Below are positions 1-8,249 of a stretch of 64,000 nucleotides of DNA, piece after piece. Source of the stretch: Zavarzinella sp. (lineage in GTDB: Bacteria > Planctomycetota > Planctomycetia > Gemmatales > Gemmataceae); contig JAWKTI010000001.1 in the NCBI GenBank assembly GCA_041399155.1, positions 2,046,001 through 2,110,000 on the forward strand. Reading direction: 5' to 3'. The notes under the pieces are model-generated. The model searched no databases, was not told where the DNA came from, and saw only the letters and a list, made by a program, of their open reading frames with translations. Numbering within the stretch: position 1 is the first letter of the stretch; each line of letters begins with the position of its first letter. Both the position numbers and the translations under genes were made by a program.

Positions 1-461
1 AAACCACCTTCGAAAAAGAAGTGGTCAGCGACCTGACTGGTGAGCGTGGTGTGCTGATGGGTGCGATTTATGGCCTCTGGTTGGCACAATACGAAGTATT
101 ACGAGCCAACGGTCACAGTCCTTCCGAAGCATTCAACGAGACTGTGGAAGAAGCCACTCAAAGTCTGTATCCCCTGATTGCAGAAAAGGGGATGGATTGG
201 ATGTACGCTAACTGCTCCACCACCGCACAGAGGGGTGCGCTGGACTGGTTCCGCAAGTTCCGTGACGCCAGCAAACCAGTTTTTGAATCACTGTACAAAT
301 CGGTGGCCACTGGTGAAGAAACCAGACGGGTTCTGGAAGTGAATAGCCGGCCCGATTACCGCGAACAACTGGAAAAAGAACTGGCAGAAATTGCCGAGAG
401 CGAAATGTGGCGTGCAGGTGCCCAGGTTCGCCGCCTGCGTCCGGAAAACCAGGAAAGCTAG
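1..461 (+). CDS. ilvC: Ketol-acid reductoisomerase, C-terminal part (5' end outside window)
   Basis: This is the C-terminal part of the NADPH-dependent ketol-acid reductoisomerase, the second common step of valine, leucine and isoleucine synthesis in the cytoplasm. The frame is open from the left edge (codons begin at position 3) and stops at TAG 459-461. The family-typical block TTFEKEVVSDLTGERGVLMG opens the visible part. ANCSTTAQRGALDW follows, a variant I associate with the fungal/planctomycete branch. The alpha-helical knotted domain supplies the catalytic acidic residues, several of which should lie in this part. A 7-bp hairpin (465-481) follows the stop but has no T tract, so I do not call it a terminator. 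Identification is firm; the N-terminal Rossmann domain is not visible. Confidence 0.93.
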   Translation, partial: TTFEKEVVSDLTGERGVLMGAIYGLWLAQYEVLRANGHSPSEAFNETVEEATQSLYPLIAEKGMDWMYANCSTTAQRGALDWFRKFRDASKPVFESLYKSVATGEETRRVLEVNSRPDYREQLEKELAEIAESEMWRAGAQVRRLRPENQES

Positions 462-648
462 GCAATCCAGTCTAACTGGATAATAAAAGACGATTAGAAG
501 AGTTAGGTATCCTGTTTTTTTGCCCACAAAAAGCGCCCTTGCACGTTTCAGACAATTCGCAGACAATTCCGCAAAGATTCCAGTTTGGTGAAAGCAAAGA
601 TTGGCCTGGGAGCTAAAATAACTGTTTCTGTGTCAATCGAGATGTTTC

Positions 649-1125
649 ATGGCTGAAAAGGAAAAGAACAAAGACGAAATCACCGTTGTGTGCCGCAATC
701 GCAGAGCGTCCCACGAATATGAGCTGTCCGATCGGTTGGAATGCGGCATGGTACTGGTGGGCACAGAAGTGAAAAGTCTTCGCCAGGGGCATTGCAACCT
801 GGAAGATGCTTACGCCAAACTGGAAGGTGGTGCGTTGTGGCTGGTGGGGTGTGAAATTCCTGAATACGACAAAGGGAATTCACTGAACCATAAACCCAAG
901 CGGACAAGGAAGTTACTGCTACATCGCAGAGAAATTGGAAAATTCGCGCAAAAAGCTGCCGAACGTGGATTTACATTAGTGCCCATTAGTGTGTATTTCC
1001 GTGGCGGGCGAGCGAAAGTAGATATTGCGGTTGCACGGGGGAAACAATTGCACGATAAACGGCAGGCGCTGAAAAAAGCGGATGCCCAGCGACAGATCGC
1101 ACGTGCAATGAACCGTCGCCGGTAG
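649..1125 (+). CDS. smpB: SsrA-binding protein SmpB
   Basis: SmpB binds tmRNA and delivers it to stalled ribosomes for trans-translation. The 158-residue length is normal. The protein shows the family core: the NRRASHEYEL strand near residue 17, the GTEVKSLRQG motif, LEDAYAKL, and a very basic C-terminal tail (residues 125-158, rich in K and R) that folds into the decoding centre as a helix. It begins with ATG at 649 and lies about 190 bases after ilvC. The tmRNA gene itself (ssrA) is not in the window. The next gene starts 33 bases downstream in the same direction, so the two may be co-transcribed. Confidence 0.97.
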   Translation: MAEKEKNKDEITVVCRNRRASHEYELSDRLECGMVLVGTEVKSLRQGHCNLEDAYAKLEGGALWLVGCEIPEYDKGNSLNHKPKRTRKLLLHRREIGKFAQKAAERGFTLVPISVYFRGGRAKVDIAVARGKQLHDKRQALKKADAQRQIARAMNRRR

Positions 1126-1158
1126 CTGATTCACTATTGCCTGCATGAAGAGGATGTC

Positions 1159-2172
1159 ATGTTGCAAGTTCGTGCACTCGTCAGTTCGACGCACCACGTA
1201 TGTGTGCGTTATCGGCTGGAAGCATTCCGTGCTGCCTGGCAGGAACAAGGGTGCAAACTGGTATTTGAAGAACTACCAACGAATCGTTTTTCCCGATTCC
1301 GTTCTCTGTACTCTCAACGTCACGAAGAAATCACTTTGTTGCAACGGAAAACCATCAGTTGCTATGAAACCGACCTGTTGGCGGATCGTGCTCATCGCTT
1401 CATTTATGACTTTGATGACGCAGTCTGGCTACGCGACTCTTATTCAAACAAAGGATTGTATTCAAGTAAGCAAATGGCAAGATTTCGCAGGATAGTCCGG
1501 GCAGCAGACACCGTTGTCGCCGGCAATCAATTTTTATTGGAACAGGCACTAGACATGGGTGCAAAACGGGCCCGCTTGATTCCAACTTGTGTCGATCCTT
1601 ATTTGTATCCATTGGCTGAGCATTCCGAATGGAACCGAGATCTGGTCTGGATTGGGTCTTCAAGCACGCTGAAAGGCATTCAGATGTTTGGCAGAATATT
1701 AGACCAGATCCATCTGGCACTACCCAAAACCCGTTTACGCTCCATTTGCGACCACCACCCCCGGCTGGAAAGAATGCCCGTTGTGGAAATCCCATGGAAA
1801 GAAGAGACGGAAGCTCATGAGATCGCCAAAGGTGCAATCGGAATCAGTTGGCTGCCTGAAGACGATTGGAGCCGTGGCAAATGTGGTTTGAAAATCCTGC
1901 AGTACATGGCTGCAGGCTTGCCAGTTGTCACGAATGATATTGGTGTCCACCGCGAAATGGTTCATGATGGTCTGAATGGATTTTTGGTGAAAACGCCCGC
2001 TGAATGGATTGAAGCGATTCGCTTCCTGCAACGGCACCCACAAATTCGCCAACAGATGGGAATGGAAGGCCGCAGAATTGTCGAAGAGAAATACAGCATT
2101 GAAGTGGGTGCTGCGGCTTGGTTACAACTGATGCAACCAAGCCAACCTGCTCTGGTTGCTGCTGCCGCTTGA
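1159..2172 (+). CDS. Glycosyltransferase, GT-B fold (family 4/1 type)
   Basis: This 337-residue protein looks like a cytoplasmic GT-B glycosyltransferase. The C-terminal half has the donor-binding landmarks: a strand-helix start at VWIGSSSTLKG, then KCGLKILQYMAAGLPVV, which corresponds to the nucleotide-sugar motif (E/K-x7-E region followed by A-x-G-x-P-V-V), then NGFLV and a C-terminal helix typical of the family. The N-terminal half is short and lacks an obvious signal peptide or membrane helix. GAGG sits just upstream of the ATG at 1159 and supports this start. The acceptor and sugar cannot be read from sequence. It sits between smpB and the convergent holA, with no sugar-locus neighbours, so its role is probably in envelope polysaccharide or protein glycosylation. 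Confidence 0.8.
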   Translation: MLQVRALVSSTHHVCVRYRLEAFRAAWQEQGCKLVFEELPTNRFSRFRSLYSQRHEEITLLQRKTISCYETDLLADRAHRFIYDFDDAVWLRDSYSNKGLYSSKQMARFRRIVRAADTVVAGNQFLLEQALDMGAKRARLIPTCVDPYLYPLAEHSEWNRDLVWIGSSSTLKGIQMFGRILDQIHLALPKTRLRSICDHHPRLERMPVVEIPWKEETEAHEIAKGAIGISWLPEDDWSRGKCGLKILQYMAAGLPVVTNDIGVHREMVHDGLNGFLVKTPAEWIEAIRFLQRHPQIRQQMGMEGRRIVEEKYSIEVGAAAWLQLMQPSQPALVAAAA

Positions 2173-2186
2173 TCAAATAAATAGTG

Positions 2187-3230
2187 TTACTCGATTCTGG
2201 CTTTGGCCAGTTTCACCAGAAAAACTTCCAACTGCACATTTTCTGGTAATGGGTTATGCCCTTTCAGACCCATGTCAATTTCGACAGCTAAATCCAACAA
2301 TGTTTCTAAACGCTGCCAGCCGAGGTGCCTTAATTGTCGCTTACTGTTTTCGAGAATCGCCGGGTAGGCTGGGATGCCCGATTGTTTGAGAGCCTCGTCC
2401 ATACCCAAGCCATGCTTTTTGATCAGGAGTGCGGCGCGGGCCAATTTTCGAATCTGGACCATCAAGGCACCCAGAATTTTGAGTGGCACATCGCCGATCG
2501 CCAGCAAATCCTGAACAATCTGAATCGCCTGCGGACCCCTGCCATTGCCAATGTGATCCAGCACATGAAAAACATTGCCACCTTTATTCTTGCCCACAAG
2601 TTCTTCGACCAGGTCTGGTGTTACCGTGCCATCGGTGGTGGCATCTGCCAATTTATGCAGTTCCTGATCGAGCATTCCCAAGCTGGTGCCCACGTACAGA
2701 ATCAGCATTTTGGCTGCTTCAAGATTCAGCTTGGTTTCGTAACGGGCATTTGCCCACTCGACGCACCATTTGGGCAAATCCTGTTCCCGTGGAGTCTTAC
2801 AGGTGATGGAACCAGTATCACCCACAATTTTGTATAATTTAGTATTACTCTGAAAGAGTTTTGTTTCCAAAACCAGCACATTTGCTGTGGAAGTGTCTAC
2901 TTCGGATTCTGAACTGGCTTTTTGCAACTGTTCCGCAAGTTTTTCCAGTTCTGAGCGATGTTCTGAAATAAATTCGTCGGCATCTTCCACCCAGATCAGC
3001 CGTCGTGCGGAGAAAAATGATGCTGATTCCAATTCGTTTCTCAAATTTGAGAAAGTCGTATCGGTGCCACGCACAACGGTCAGCGCGTGCTCTGGTTCTG
3101 CATCGTCCAGAACTTGTCTGATCAGCAATTCCTTGATGCGACTTCTGAGAAAAATCTCATCACCGTATACCACTACAAACACAGGGGGTGCGGGGGGCCT
3201 TTTTCGCGACAACAGGACCATTGCGTCCAA
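2187..3230 (-). CDS. holA: DNA polymerase III delta subunit
   Basis: HolA is the clamp-opening subunit of the replicative clamp loader. The 347-residue length matches the family. Visible features are the N-terminal AAA+-like domain without a functional P-loop (PVFVVVYGDEIFLRSRIKEL), the variable ARRLIWVEDAD strand, the three-helix lid, and the C-terminal collar with the family-like run KILGALMVQIRKL. It ends 14 bases from the convergent glycosyltransferase stop. The MFS gene upstream on the same strand ends 33 bases before it, so they may share a transcript. Confidence is good although the delta subunit is a divergent family. Confidence 0.88.
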   Translation of the reverse strand: MDAMVLLSRKRPPAPPVFVVVYGDEIFLRSRIKELLIRQVLDDAEPEHALTVVRGTDTTFSNLRNELESASFFSARRLIWVEDADEFISEHRSELEKLAEQLQKASSESEVDTSTANVLVLETKLFQSNTKLYKIVGDTGSITCKTPREQDLPKWCVEWANARYETKLNLEAAKMLILYVGTSLGMLDQELHKLADATTDGTVTPDLVEELVGKNKGGNVFHVLDHIGNGRGPQAIQIVQDLLAIGDVPLKILGALMVQIRKLARAALLIKKHGLGMDEALKQSGIPAYPAILENSKRQLRHLGWQRLETLLDLAVEIDMGLKGHNPLPENVQLEVFLVKLAKARIE

Positions 3231-3263
3231 AGTGCTTATCCTGTAAGGATTTCCGAAATATCA

Positions 3264-4829
3264 TTACGATTCAGACGAACCGTTGAACAACTTCTTCGGA
3301 TGGAAGAGAACCAAAAGCATGACAGCACCAATGAGTGCGGCAAACATGGAGTACTGGAAAACAATTTTGTAATTTTCCGGATTCGATACGGGGTATTTGT
3401 CATTCAGAACACCACAGAAATAGTTCGCTACAAATGGCCCCACACCCAGAATCAGGACGTTAAACAAACCCTGAGCACTGGAACGAATATCTTTCGGGAA
3501 ATAGGTATCTACAAAAATATACACAGTCGCAAAGAAGAAGGCATAACACACCCCATGAAGTGCGATAACCAGAATAACAGGTGTCTGTCCCGGATAAAAC
3601 GCAAACACCGCAAAACGAGCTGCATGGCCGAGCACCCCAATGGTCAGAGTAATTCTCCAGCCCAGGTTTTTCAGCACATATCCAAGAACAAGCATCGTCA
3701 GGATTTCCGCAAGCTGGCCAATTTTCATCACGGCTCCGGCCCAGTTCGTGGGAATACCCACCGGACCTGCCAGAAAGTCAAATGTCCAGAAAAAGTAACT
3801 CTGGTGTACCGCAGCATCAATAAACGTAACCAGAAACAGTACCAACACAAATGGATGTTTCAGCAACCGCATTGCCTTTAGCCATGCCAGGGAATCCTGC
3901 CCACTTGCTGGTTTCGGCGGTGTATGTGGCAGCAATAAGCTGTAGGCAGCCAACAACAATGAAGCCAAACCTGCCACCAGGAACACATATCGTTTGCCAT
4001 CCAGTGCACCCGCACCCGACAACGAAGATTCAAACACTACCCCCAACCACTTAGTAAACCCGCCACCACCAGCCATGTTTTTGTTGACCAGAGCCCAATC
4101 CACCAGAATAAAGATGAATGGCCAACTGGCCGCAATCCAGCCGATAGTGCCCCACAGTCGAACAGGGCCGAATTGTTTTTCCGGATTCGTGAAAGCGGTA
4201 AATGCGATCGAATTGGTGATCGATATCGTGGGAACATACACAACGGCGTGGAGCAACATCAGTCCCAAGAACAACCAGAACGGAGCAAGTGGCTTTGAGA
4301 AATCACCCACCAGTTGATCGCCTTCTTTGGCAGTAATGGTGAACGTCACCGTTGGTTTTTTCTCTGCTTCCAGTTTGTCGACACCTTCCCAGTATTTGTT
4401 CGAAGATGCCTCAGTGGTGACGTTTTCAACCAAAACCTGAGTACCGTCAGTCATTTTCGCAATAGCAGACGTGGGAGTCGCTTTACTGACGATCTGAGCC
4501 GAATTAAACGTCCCAACTTCAGTTCCCAGAGGAGTTTGCAGAAAAAACAATCCACCAATCGCCAGGCCACCGATCAGATGGCTGACTGCGAGAAATTTTT
4601 CAGCCGCAAACTTCCGGTCTGCCAGTTGGGTGCTGAAAAAGAGGGCGACCAAAGCACCCACGTTAAACGCACCGAAAACCAGCGTTGTCATCCAAGATTC
4701 GGCAAACTTCATCCCGGGAATGTACGAAAAGCCGGTTTCAAACCAGGCACCCCAAATGAAAAACTGCAGAAACATCATCAGCGATAGCTTGAACATCAAA
4801 CCACGGCTTGTTGGTGTGCCAACCGACAT
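3264..4829 (-). CDS. MFS transporter, nucleoside:H+ symporter (NHS) type
   Basis: This is a polytopic inner-membrane carrier of the major facilitator superfamily. The N-terminus (MFLQFFIWGAWFETGFSYIP) resembles the nucleoside:proton symporter family represented by NupG, which is frequent in planctomycetes. About twelve membrane segments can be seen. At 521 residues it is about 100 longer than NupG. The excess is a soluble insert at roughly residues 105-180, rich in T, E and K, placed between early transmembrane helices and predicted to face the periplasm. A second soluble stretch near residues 255-270 is glycine-rich. Substrate is inferred only from family likeness; nucleosides or related metabolites are likely. 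Confidence 0.78.
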   Translation of the reverse strand: MSVGTPTSRGLMFKLSLMMFLQFFIWGAWFETGFSYIPGMKFAESWMTTLVFGAFNVGALVALFFSTQLADRKFAAEKFLAVSHLIGGLAIGGLFFLQTPLGTEVGTFNSAQIVSKATPTSAIAKMTDGTQVLVENVTTEASSNKYWEGVDKLEAEKKPTVTFTITAKEGDQLVGDFSKPLAPFWLFLGLMLLHAVVYVPTISITNSIAFTAFTNPEKQFGPVRLWGTIGWIAASWPFIFILVDWALVNKNMAGGGGFTKWLGVVFESSLSGAGALDGKRYVFLVAGLASLLLAAYSLLLPHTPPKPASGQDSLAWLKAMRLLKHPFVLVLFLVTFIDAAVHQSYFFWTFDFLAGPVGIPTNWAGAVMKIGQLAEILTMLVLGYVLKNLGWRITLTIGVLGHAARFAVFAFYPGQTPVILVIALHGVCYAFFFATVYIFVDTYFPKDIRSSAQGLFNVLILGVGPFVANYFCGVLNDKYPVSNPENYKIVFQYSMFAALIGAVMLLVLFHPKKLFNGSSES

Positions 4830-4969
4830 ATTGTTGTCCCAGGTGATCGAAAAAAATTATCGTAGGAATAGGTAGCAGTGTAAACAGATCGGCAAAAATT
4901 GTCCACTGAAAAGGGCCTGGATGCTGAAATTCACGAAGTAGGGGTGAAAATTGGGCGATTTACTGGAAA

Positions 4970-5590
4970 TCAACTACCTGATTTGGCTTTGGCAAACAGT
5001 TCGTCAACCTTTTTCCAGTTTACAGTGCCCCACCATGCATCAAGGTAATCAGGACGCTTGTTCTGATATTTCAGGTAGTAGGCGTGTTCCCACACATCCA
5101 CACCCATCAGTGGTACCAGGCCCGCCATCAATGGGCTATCCTGGTTGGGGCGTTTCACTGCTTCCAGTTTCTGCGTGGTGGGATTCCACACCAGCCACGA
5201 CCAGCCACTGCCAAACTGAGTTAAGCCATTTTCTTTGATTTTGGCCTTGAAAGTAGCGAAATCACCAAATGTAGCATTGATGGCATCGGCCAGCGGACCA
5301 GATGGTTCGCCACCACCATTGGGGCCCATGATTTCCCAAAACAGACTATGGTTGTGGTGCCCACCACCGTTATTAATGACGGCCTGGCGAATCCCTTCCG
5401 GAACACTATTGATATCCCGCAACAGGTCTTCGATTGATTTGAACGCTGCTTCCTGGCCATCCAGGGCTTTATTCAGGTTATCCACATAAGCTTTGTGGTG
5501 ACGCTGGGAATGGATTTCCATGGTCAGTGCGTCAATATGTGGCTCGAGGGCATCAAATGCATAAGGCAATGCTGGTAAAGTATGTGGCAT
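4970..5590 (-). CDS. sodA: Superoxide dismutase, manganese type
   Basis: The enzyme dismutates superoxide to peroxide and oxygen. All four metal ligands are visible at standard positions: H27, H81 (in GGGHHNHS), D165 and H169 (in DVWEHAYY). The outer-sphere glutamine lies in the NQDSPLM segment, and GGG replaces the iron-type glutamine region before HNHS; both favour manganese over iron. Length (206 residues) is normal, and there is no signal peptide, so it is cytoplasmic. It is flanked by about 115-140 bases on each side, which suggests its own transcript. Confidence 0.96.
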   Translation of the reverse strand: MPHTLPALPYAFDALEPHIDALTMEIHSQRHHKAYVDNLNKALDGQEAAFKSIEDLLRDINSVPEGIRQAVINNGGGHHNHSLFWEIMGPNGGGEPSGPLADAINATFGDFATFKAKIKENGLTQFGSGWSWLVWNPTTQKLEAVKRPNQDSPLMAGLVPLMGVDVWEHAYYLKYQNKRPDYLDAWWGTVNWKKVDELFAKAKSGS

Positions 5591-5705
5591 GCTGTTTCTC
5601 CGTGTAAATGGTTACCATGCTTATTATCTTAGAAGCGAGATGGAGATTGGCACAGACAGGCCGCAGATTCGAACAAAGGGAACAGGCAAAATGCCACGCA
5701 CTGAC

Positions 5706-6479
5706 TTACAGTTTTCGGAGATGGTAGCCACCATCCACATTGATGACATCGCCTGTGGAGTAGGTCATCGGGCTGGTGGCCAGCCAGGCAACCACACTAC
5801 CCACATCATCGGCAGCACCCATCCTGGGTATCGGAATCAATCCTTCCTCAATTTTCTTCAGATATTTATCACGGGCACCTGCAGTCATATCGGTGTCAAT
5901 AATCCCCGGACGGACATCCCAGACTCGAATACCATGTTCAGCAAGTCGCAATGCGAAAAGTTGCGTCATCATGGTCATGCCCGCTTTGGCAATGCAATAA
6001 TCGCCACGGTTCAGTGAAGCAGAAACTGCAGAAAGACTTGAAATGTTAATAATGCCGGGCTTTTCCACCACACTGGCGTGGGCAATCATCCAGTTTGCCA
6101 CAGCTTGACTGAGAAAGTATGGACCTTTCAGATTGGTGGAAAAGACACGGTCCCAACTGGCTTCATCCGCTTCCAGAATATCTTTGCGCCCGATGGAACT
6201 GATCCCAGCATTGTTCACTAGGAAGTCAATTCGCTGAAATCGCTCTAACGTCTTTTCCAACAGAACTTTACGATCTGTTTCACTGCCGACATCTGCCTGA
6301 ATTGCTACCGCCTGCGATGCGGTACCTGCGTGGATCAAATCGACAGTTTCAGAAGCAGCGGCGGCATTGCCAAAGTAATTAACCACAACTTGGTAGCCTG
6401 CCTGGGCAAGTGACAAACAGATCGCACGCCCAATCCCACGGCTTCCACCAGTTACAATGGCAACTTTACCCACAACCAC
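5706..6479 (-). CDS. Short-chain dehydrogenase/reductase, 3-ketoacyl-ACP reductase-like
   Basis: This is a classical SDR of 257 residues. It has the cofactor motif TGGSRGIG near residue 10, NNAG near residue 90, the catalytic serine in ISSLS, and the Y-x3-K pair in YCIAK. The C-terminal GDVINVDGG is typical of FabG-like 3-oxoacyl-ACP reductases. The basic residue in the glycine motif suggests NADP(H). Known planctomycete relatives are annotated as 3-ketoacyl-ACP reductases, but no fatty-acid genes are adjacent, so the substrate is open. It is followed 42 bases downstream, counting along the plus strand, by a small lipoprotein gene on the same strand. Confidence 0.85.
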   Translation of the reverse strand: MVVGKVAIVTGGSRGIGRAICLSLAQAGYQVVVNYFGNAAAASETVDLIHAGTASQAVAIQADVGSETDRKVLLEKTLERFQRIDFLVNNAGISSIGRKDILEADEASWDRVFSTNLKGPYFLSQAVANWMIAHASVVEKPGIINISSLSAVSASLNRGDYCIAKAGMTMMTQLFALRLAEHGIRVWDVRPGIIDTDMTAGARDKYLKKIEEGLIPIPRMGAADDVGSVVAWLATSPMTYSTGDVINVDGGYHLRKL

Positions 6480-6521
6480 TCCTCAATCATCTGCAACGAA
6501 AGTGGTGTAGATATTAAGGAA

Positions 6522-6833
6522 TTACTGCAGCTTTTTCAAAGCTTCTTTGGCAATGTTAACCCGATTATTTGGATTGGCAACAATTGCTTTGAATGCTTTA
6601 TCGGCTTCATCGGCTTTCGCGGGGTCAGCTTTGCGTAATTCATTCACCATATAATCGAAACTGGTTGCTTCACTGCCCACTGGCTCCCCACGGACATACC
6701 GTTCCAACATATCCTTTACCGGTTTCAGTGGGTCCGTTTGAGGTTTAACCTCAATTTGCTCTTCGCGCGACCCCAAACCACACCCAATCACCAACGGTAA
6801 ACAAAACACACAGATTAATGAGAGGAATTTCAT
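6522..6833 (-). CDS. Small predicted lipoprotein of unknown function
   Basis: The 103-residue product starts with a hydrophobic signal (MKFLSLICVFCLPLVIGC) ending in a lipobox-like LVIGC, so C18 should be lipidated after cleavage by signal peptidase II (lspA lies at 14908). The mature part is short, charged and helical, with a periodic K/D/A pattern (RKADPAKADEADKAFKAI). I do not recognise a domain. It is on the same strand as the SDR gene and lies upstream of it, so the two may be co-expressed. Confidence 0.7.
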   Translation of the reverse strand: MKFLSLICVFCLPLVIGCGLGSREEQIEVKPQTDPLKPVKDMLERYVRGEPVGSEATSFDYMVNELRKADPAKADEADKAFKAIVANPNNRVNIAKEALKKLQ

Positions 6834-6901
6834 AGCTTGCTCTTTATTTCAAAACTTTTTGGATGCAAACAGCTTGCACTCAAATGAAAAAATCTTCCCA
6901 A

Positions 6902-6916
6902 CCCCCACTATGGGGG
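6902..6916 (-). terminator. Weak candidate terminator after the DUF1559 gene
   Basis: CCCCCA-CTA-TGGGGG forms a 6-bp stem with a 3-base loop. Read on the minus strand it is followed, after about ten bases, by a run of six T. It lies between the DUF1559 gene and the lipoprotein gene. The gap between stem and T run is longer than ideal. Confidence 0.3.
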
Positions 6917-6971
6917 ATGAAAAGATTAATACTTATTAATGAAAATCACTTAACAAATTGTTCCAGTCGAA

Positions 6972-8000
6972 TTAAATATCACCTGGAGGGAAACCGTCTT
7001 TGGCATTACCCAGGATCTGGAACGTTCGCAGATCCACCGAGTTACGGATGAAACGCACGGAACCATCACCCAGAACGGCATTGACGCCACCAGTGTGCAT
7101 CGAACGAGGTGGGATAATCCCGAAACCCCAGTCATGTGCCCCACCTGGGCAACAATCGCCACCTGCGGAGGGGAAGCTCCAGTTCGGGGTAGCTGCGGTG
7201 TTCAGGGTTGAATGACCAGCTGCGTACCAGCCCCACATAGTACCGTTATTGGATTTGTAACCTGCCGGTGAAGTTCTGGCCTGGTTGCCAATTGCAGCCA
7301 GTTCAGCTGCGGTGGGGAAGTTTCTGTCGACCACGGCATTAAACGGAGCATTGGTGGCGTAGAAAATGTCGTTCGGGAACTTACCGCTGCCACCAGTCTG
7401 ACCGGAACCGGGCAGAATTTCCGAAGCCATCAAGGTGTTGGAAAGACCATCGGTGACATCGGCCATTTTGGTGTCCTGCTGGTAAGAAATCATGCCATTA
7501 AAGCGATTGCCAGCCCAGACCACCTCAATATTGCTACCGGTACACCAGGCATAGTTCGAACCAGGACCGTCCCAGCCATGTGGGTGCGTGCCACGACGTG
7601 GTGCGTTGCCAGCAGATGGGCACAGAAACGTCGGAATCGAAGTGTTCATTACGGTACCGTAGATGAAACCCCAGTTACCAATGTTGGCTTCGCCCTGTGC
7701 GTGCAGGTTGCCCTGCTCAATGTAAGGAAGCATGTCGTAGTTCAAGCTGAGAGCTTCCCAGGCATTGCCACCTACTTGACGATAGTTTCTGGGAAACTTG
7801 TTTGCCACATCGTGGTAGGCATGCATCGCCACGCCCAACTGCTTTAAGTTGTTCGAGCATTTCGAACGATTTGCTGCTTCTCGCACTTTTTGCACGGCTG
7901 GCAAGAGTAAGCCGATCAGAATCGCAATGATTGCGATCACCACGAGTAGTTCAATCAATGTGAACGCTCGGGTTTTGTTACGGGAAGAGGCCAGTAACAT
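6972..8000 (-). CDS. DUF1559 protein with prepilin-type N-terminus
   Basis: This is a member of the large planctomycete DUF1559 (SBP_bac_10) family of pseudopilin-like exported proteins. The N-terminus RAFTLIELLVVIAIIAILIG is a type IV prepilin cleavage and methylation motif followed by the hydrophobic helix. The glutamate at +5 after the cleavage site is present. The globular part carries family landmarks: AVQKVREAANRSKCSNNLKQ after the helix, and near the end HTGGVNAVLGDGSVRFI. It has 342 residues, a usual length. A ribosome site AAGGGGA is placed correctly before the ATG at 8000. Its function in the cell envelope is unknown; genomes of this phylum carry dozens of copies. Confidence 0.93.
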   Translation of the reverse strand: MLLASSRNKTRAFTLIELLVVIAIIAILIGLLLPAVQKVREAANRSKCSNNLKQLGVAMHAYHDVANKFPRNYRQVGGNAWEALSLNYDMLPYIEQGNLHAQGEANIGNWGFIYGTVMNTSIPTFLCPSAGNAPRRGTHPHGWDGPGSNYAWCTGSNIEVVWAGNRFNGMISYQQDTKMADVTDGLSNTLMASEILPGSGQTGGSGKFPNDIFYATNAPFNAVVDRNFPTAAELAAIGNQARTSPAGYKSNNGTMWGWYAAGHSTLNTAATPNWSFPSAGGDCCPGGAHDWGFGIIPPRSMHTGGVNAVLGDGSVRFIRNSVDLRTFQILGNAKDGFPPGDI

Positions 8001-8017
8001 TGTTTTCCCCTTAAATG

Positions 8018-8036
8018 TTGTGAGAATCTCTCACAA
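8018..8036. promoter_or_regulatory. Perfect dyad in the DUF1559 leader
   Basis: TTGTGAGA-ATC-TCTCACAA is a perfect 8-bp inverted repeat placed 18 bases upstream of the start codon and just upstream of the ribosome site. As DNA it could be an operator; as RNA it would form a hairpin next to the translation start. Confidence 0.4.
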
Positions 8037-8249
8037 ATGAATGAATAAATCGCCTTGTTTGTCGCCTTTCAGGCAAGGCTACATCAGTTCAAACACCACC
8101 TTGAGACAAAAAGATCGACAAAACTTAACAATATTTTAACATAATTTTGCTGTTTGATGCAAGCACCGCAGGAGTGATTTTTCGTAATAAATTTACGGAA
8201 ATCAGAAATAAATGAGAAATCCTGCTGAATTGAAACAACAAGCTTACAG

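Noticed and set aside
465..481. 7-bp hairpin ATCCAGT-CTA-ACTGGAT after ilvC
   Set aside because: The stem is short and no T tract follows, so it is not called a terminator.
8052..8079. GCCTTG / CAAGGC inverted repeat in the DUF1559 leader
   Set aside because: Arms of six bases with a long spacer are expected by chance in this length.
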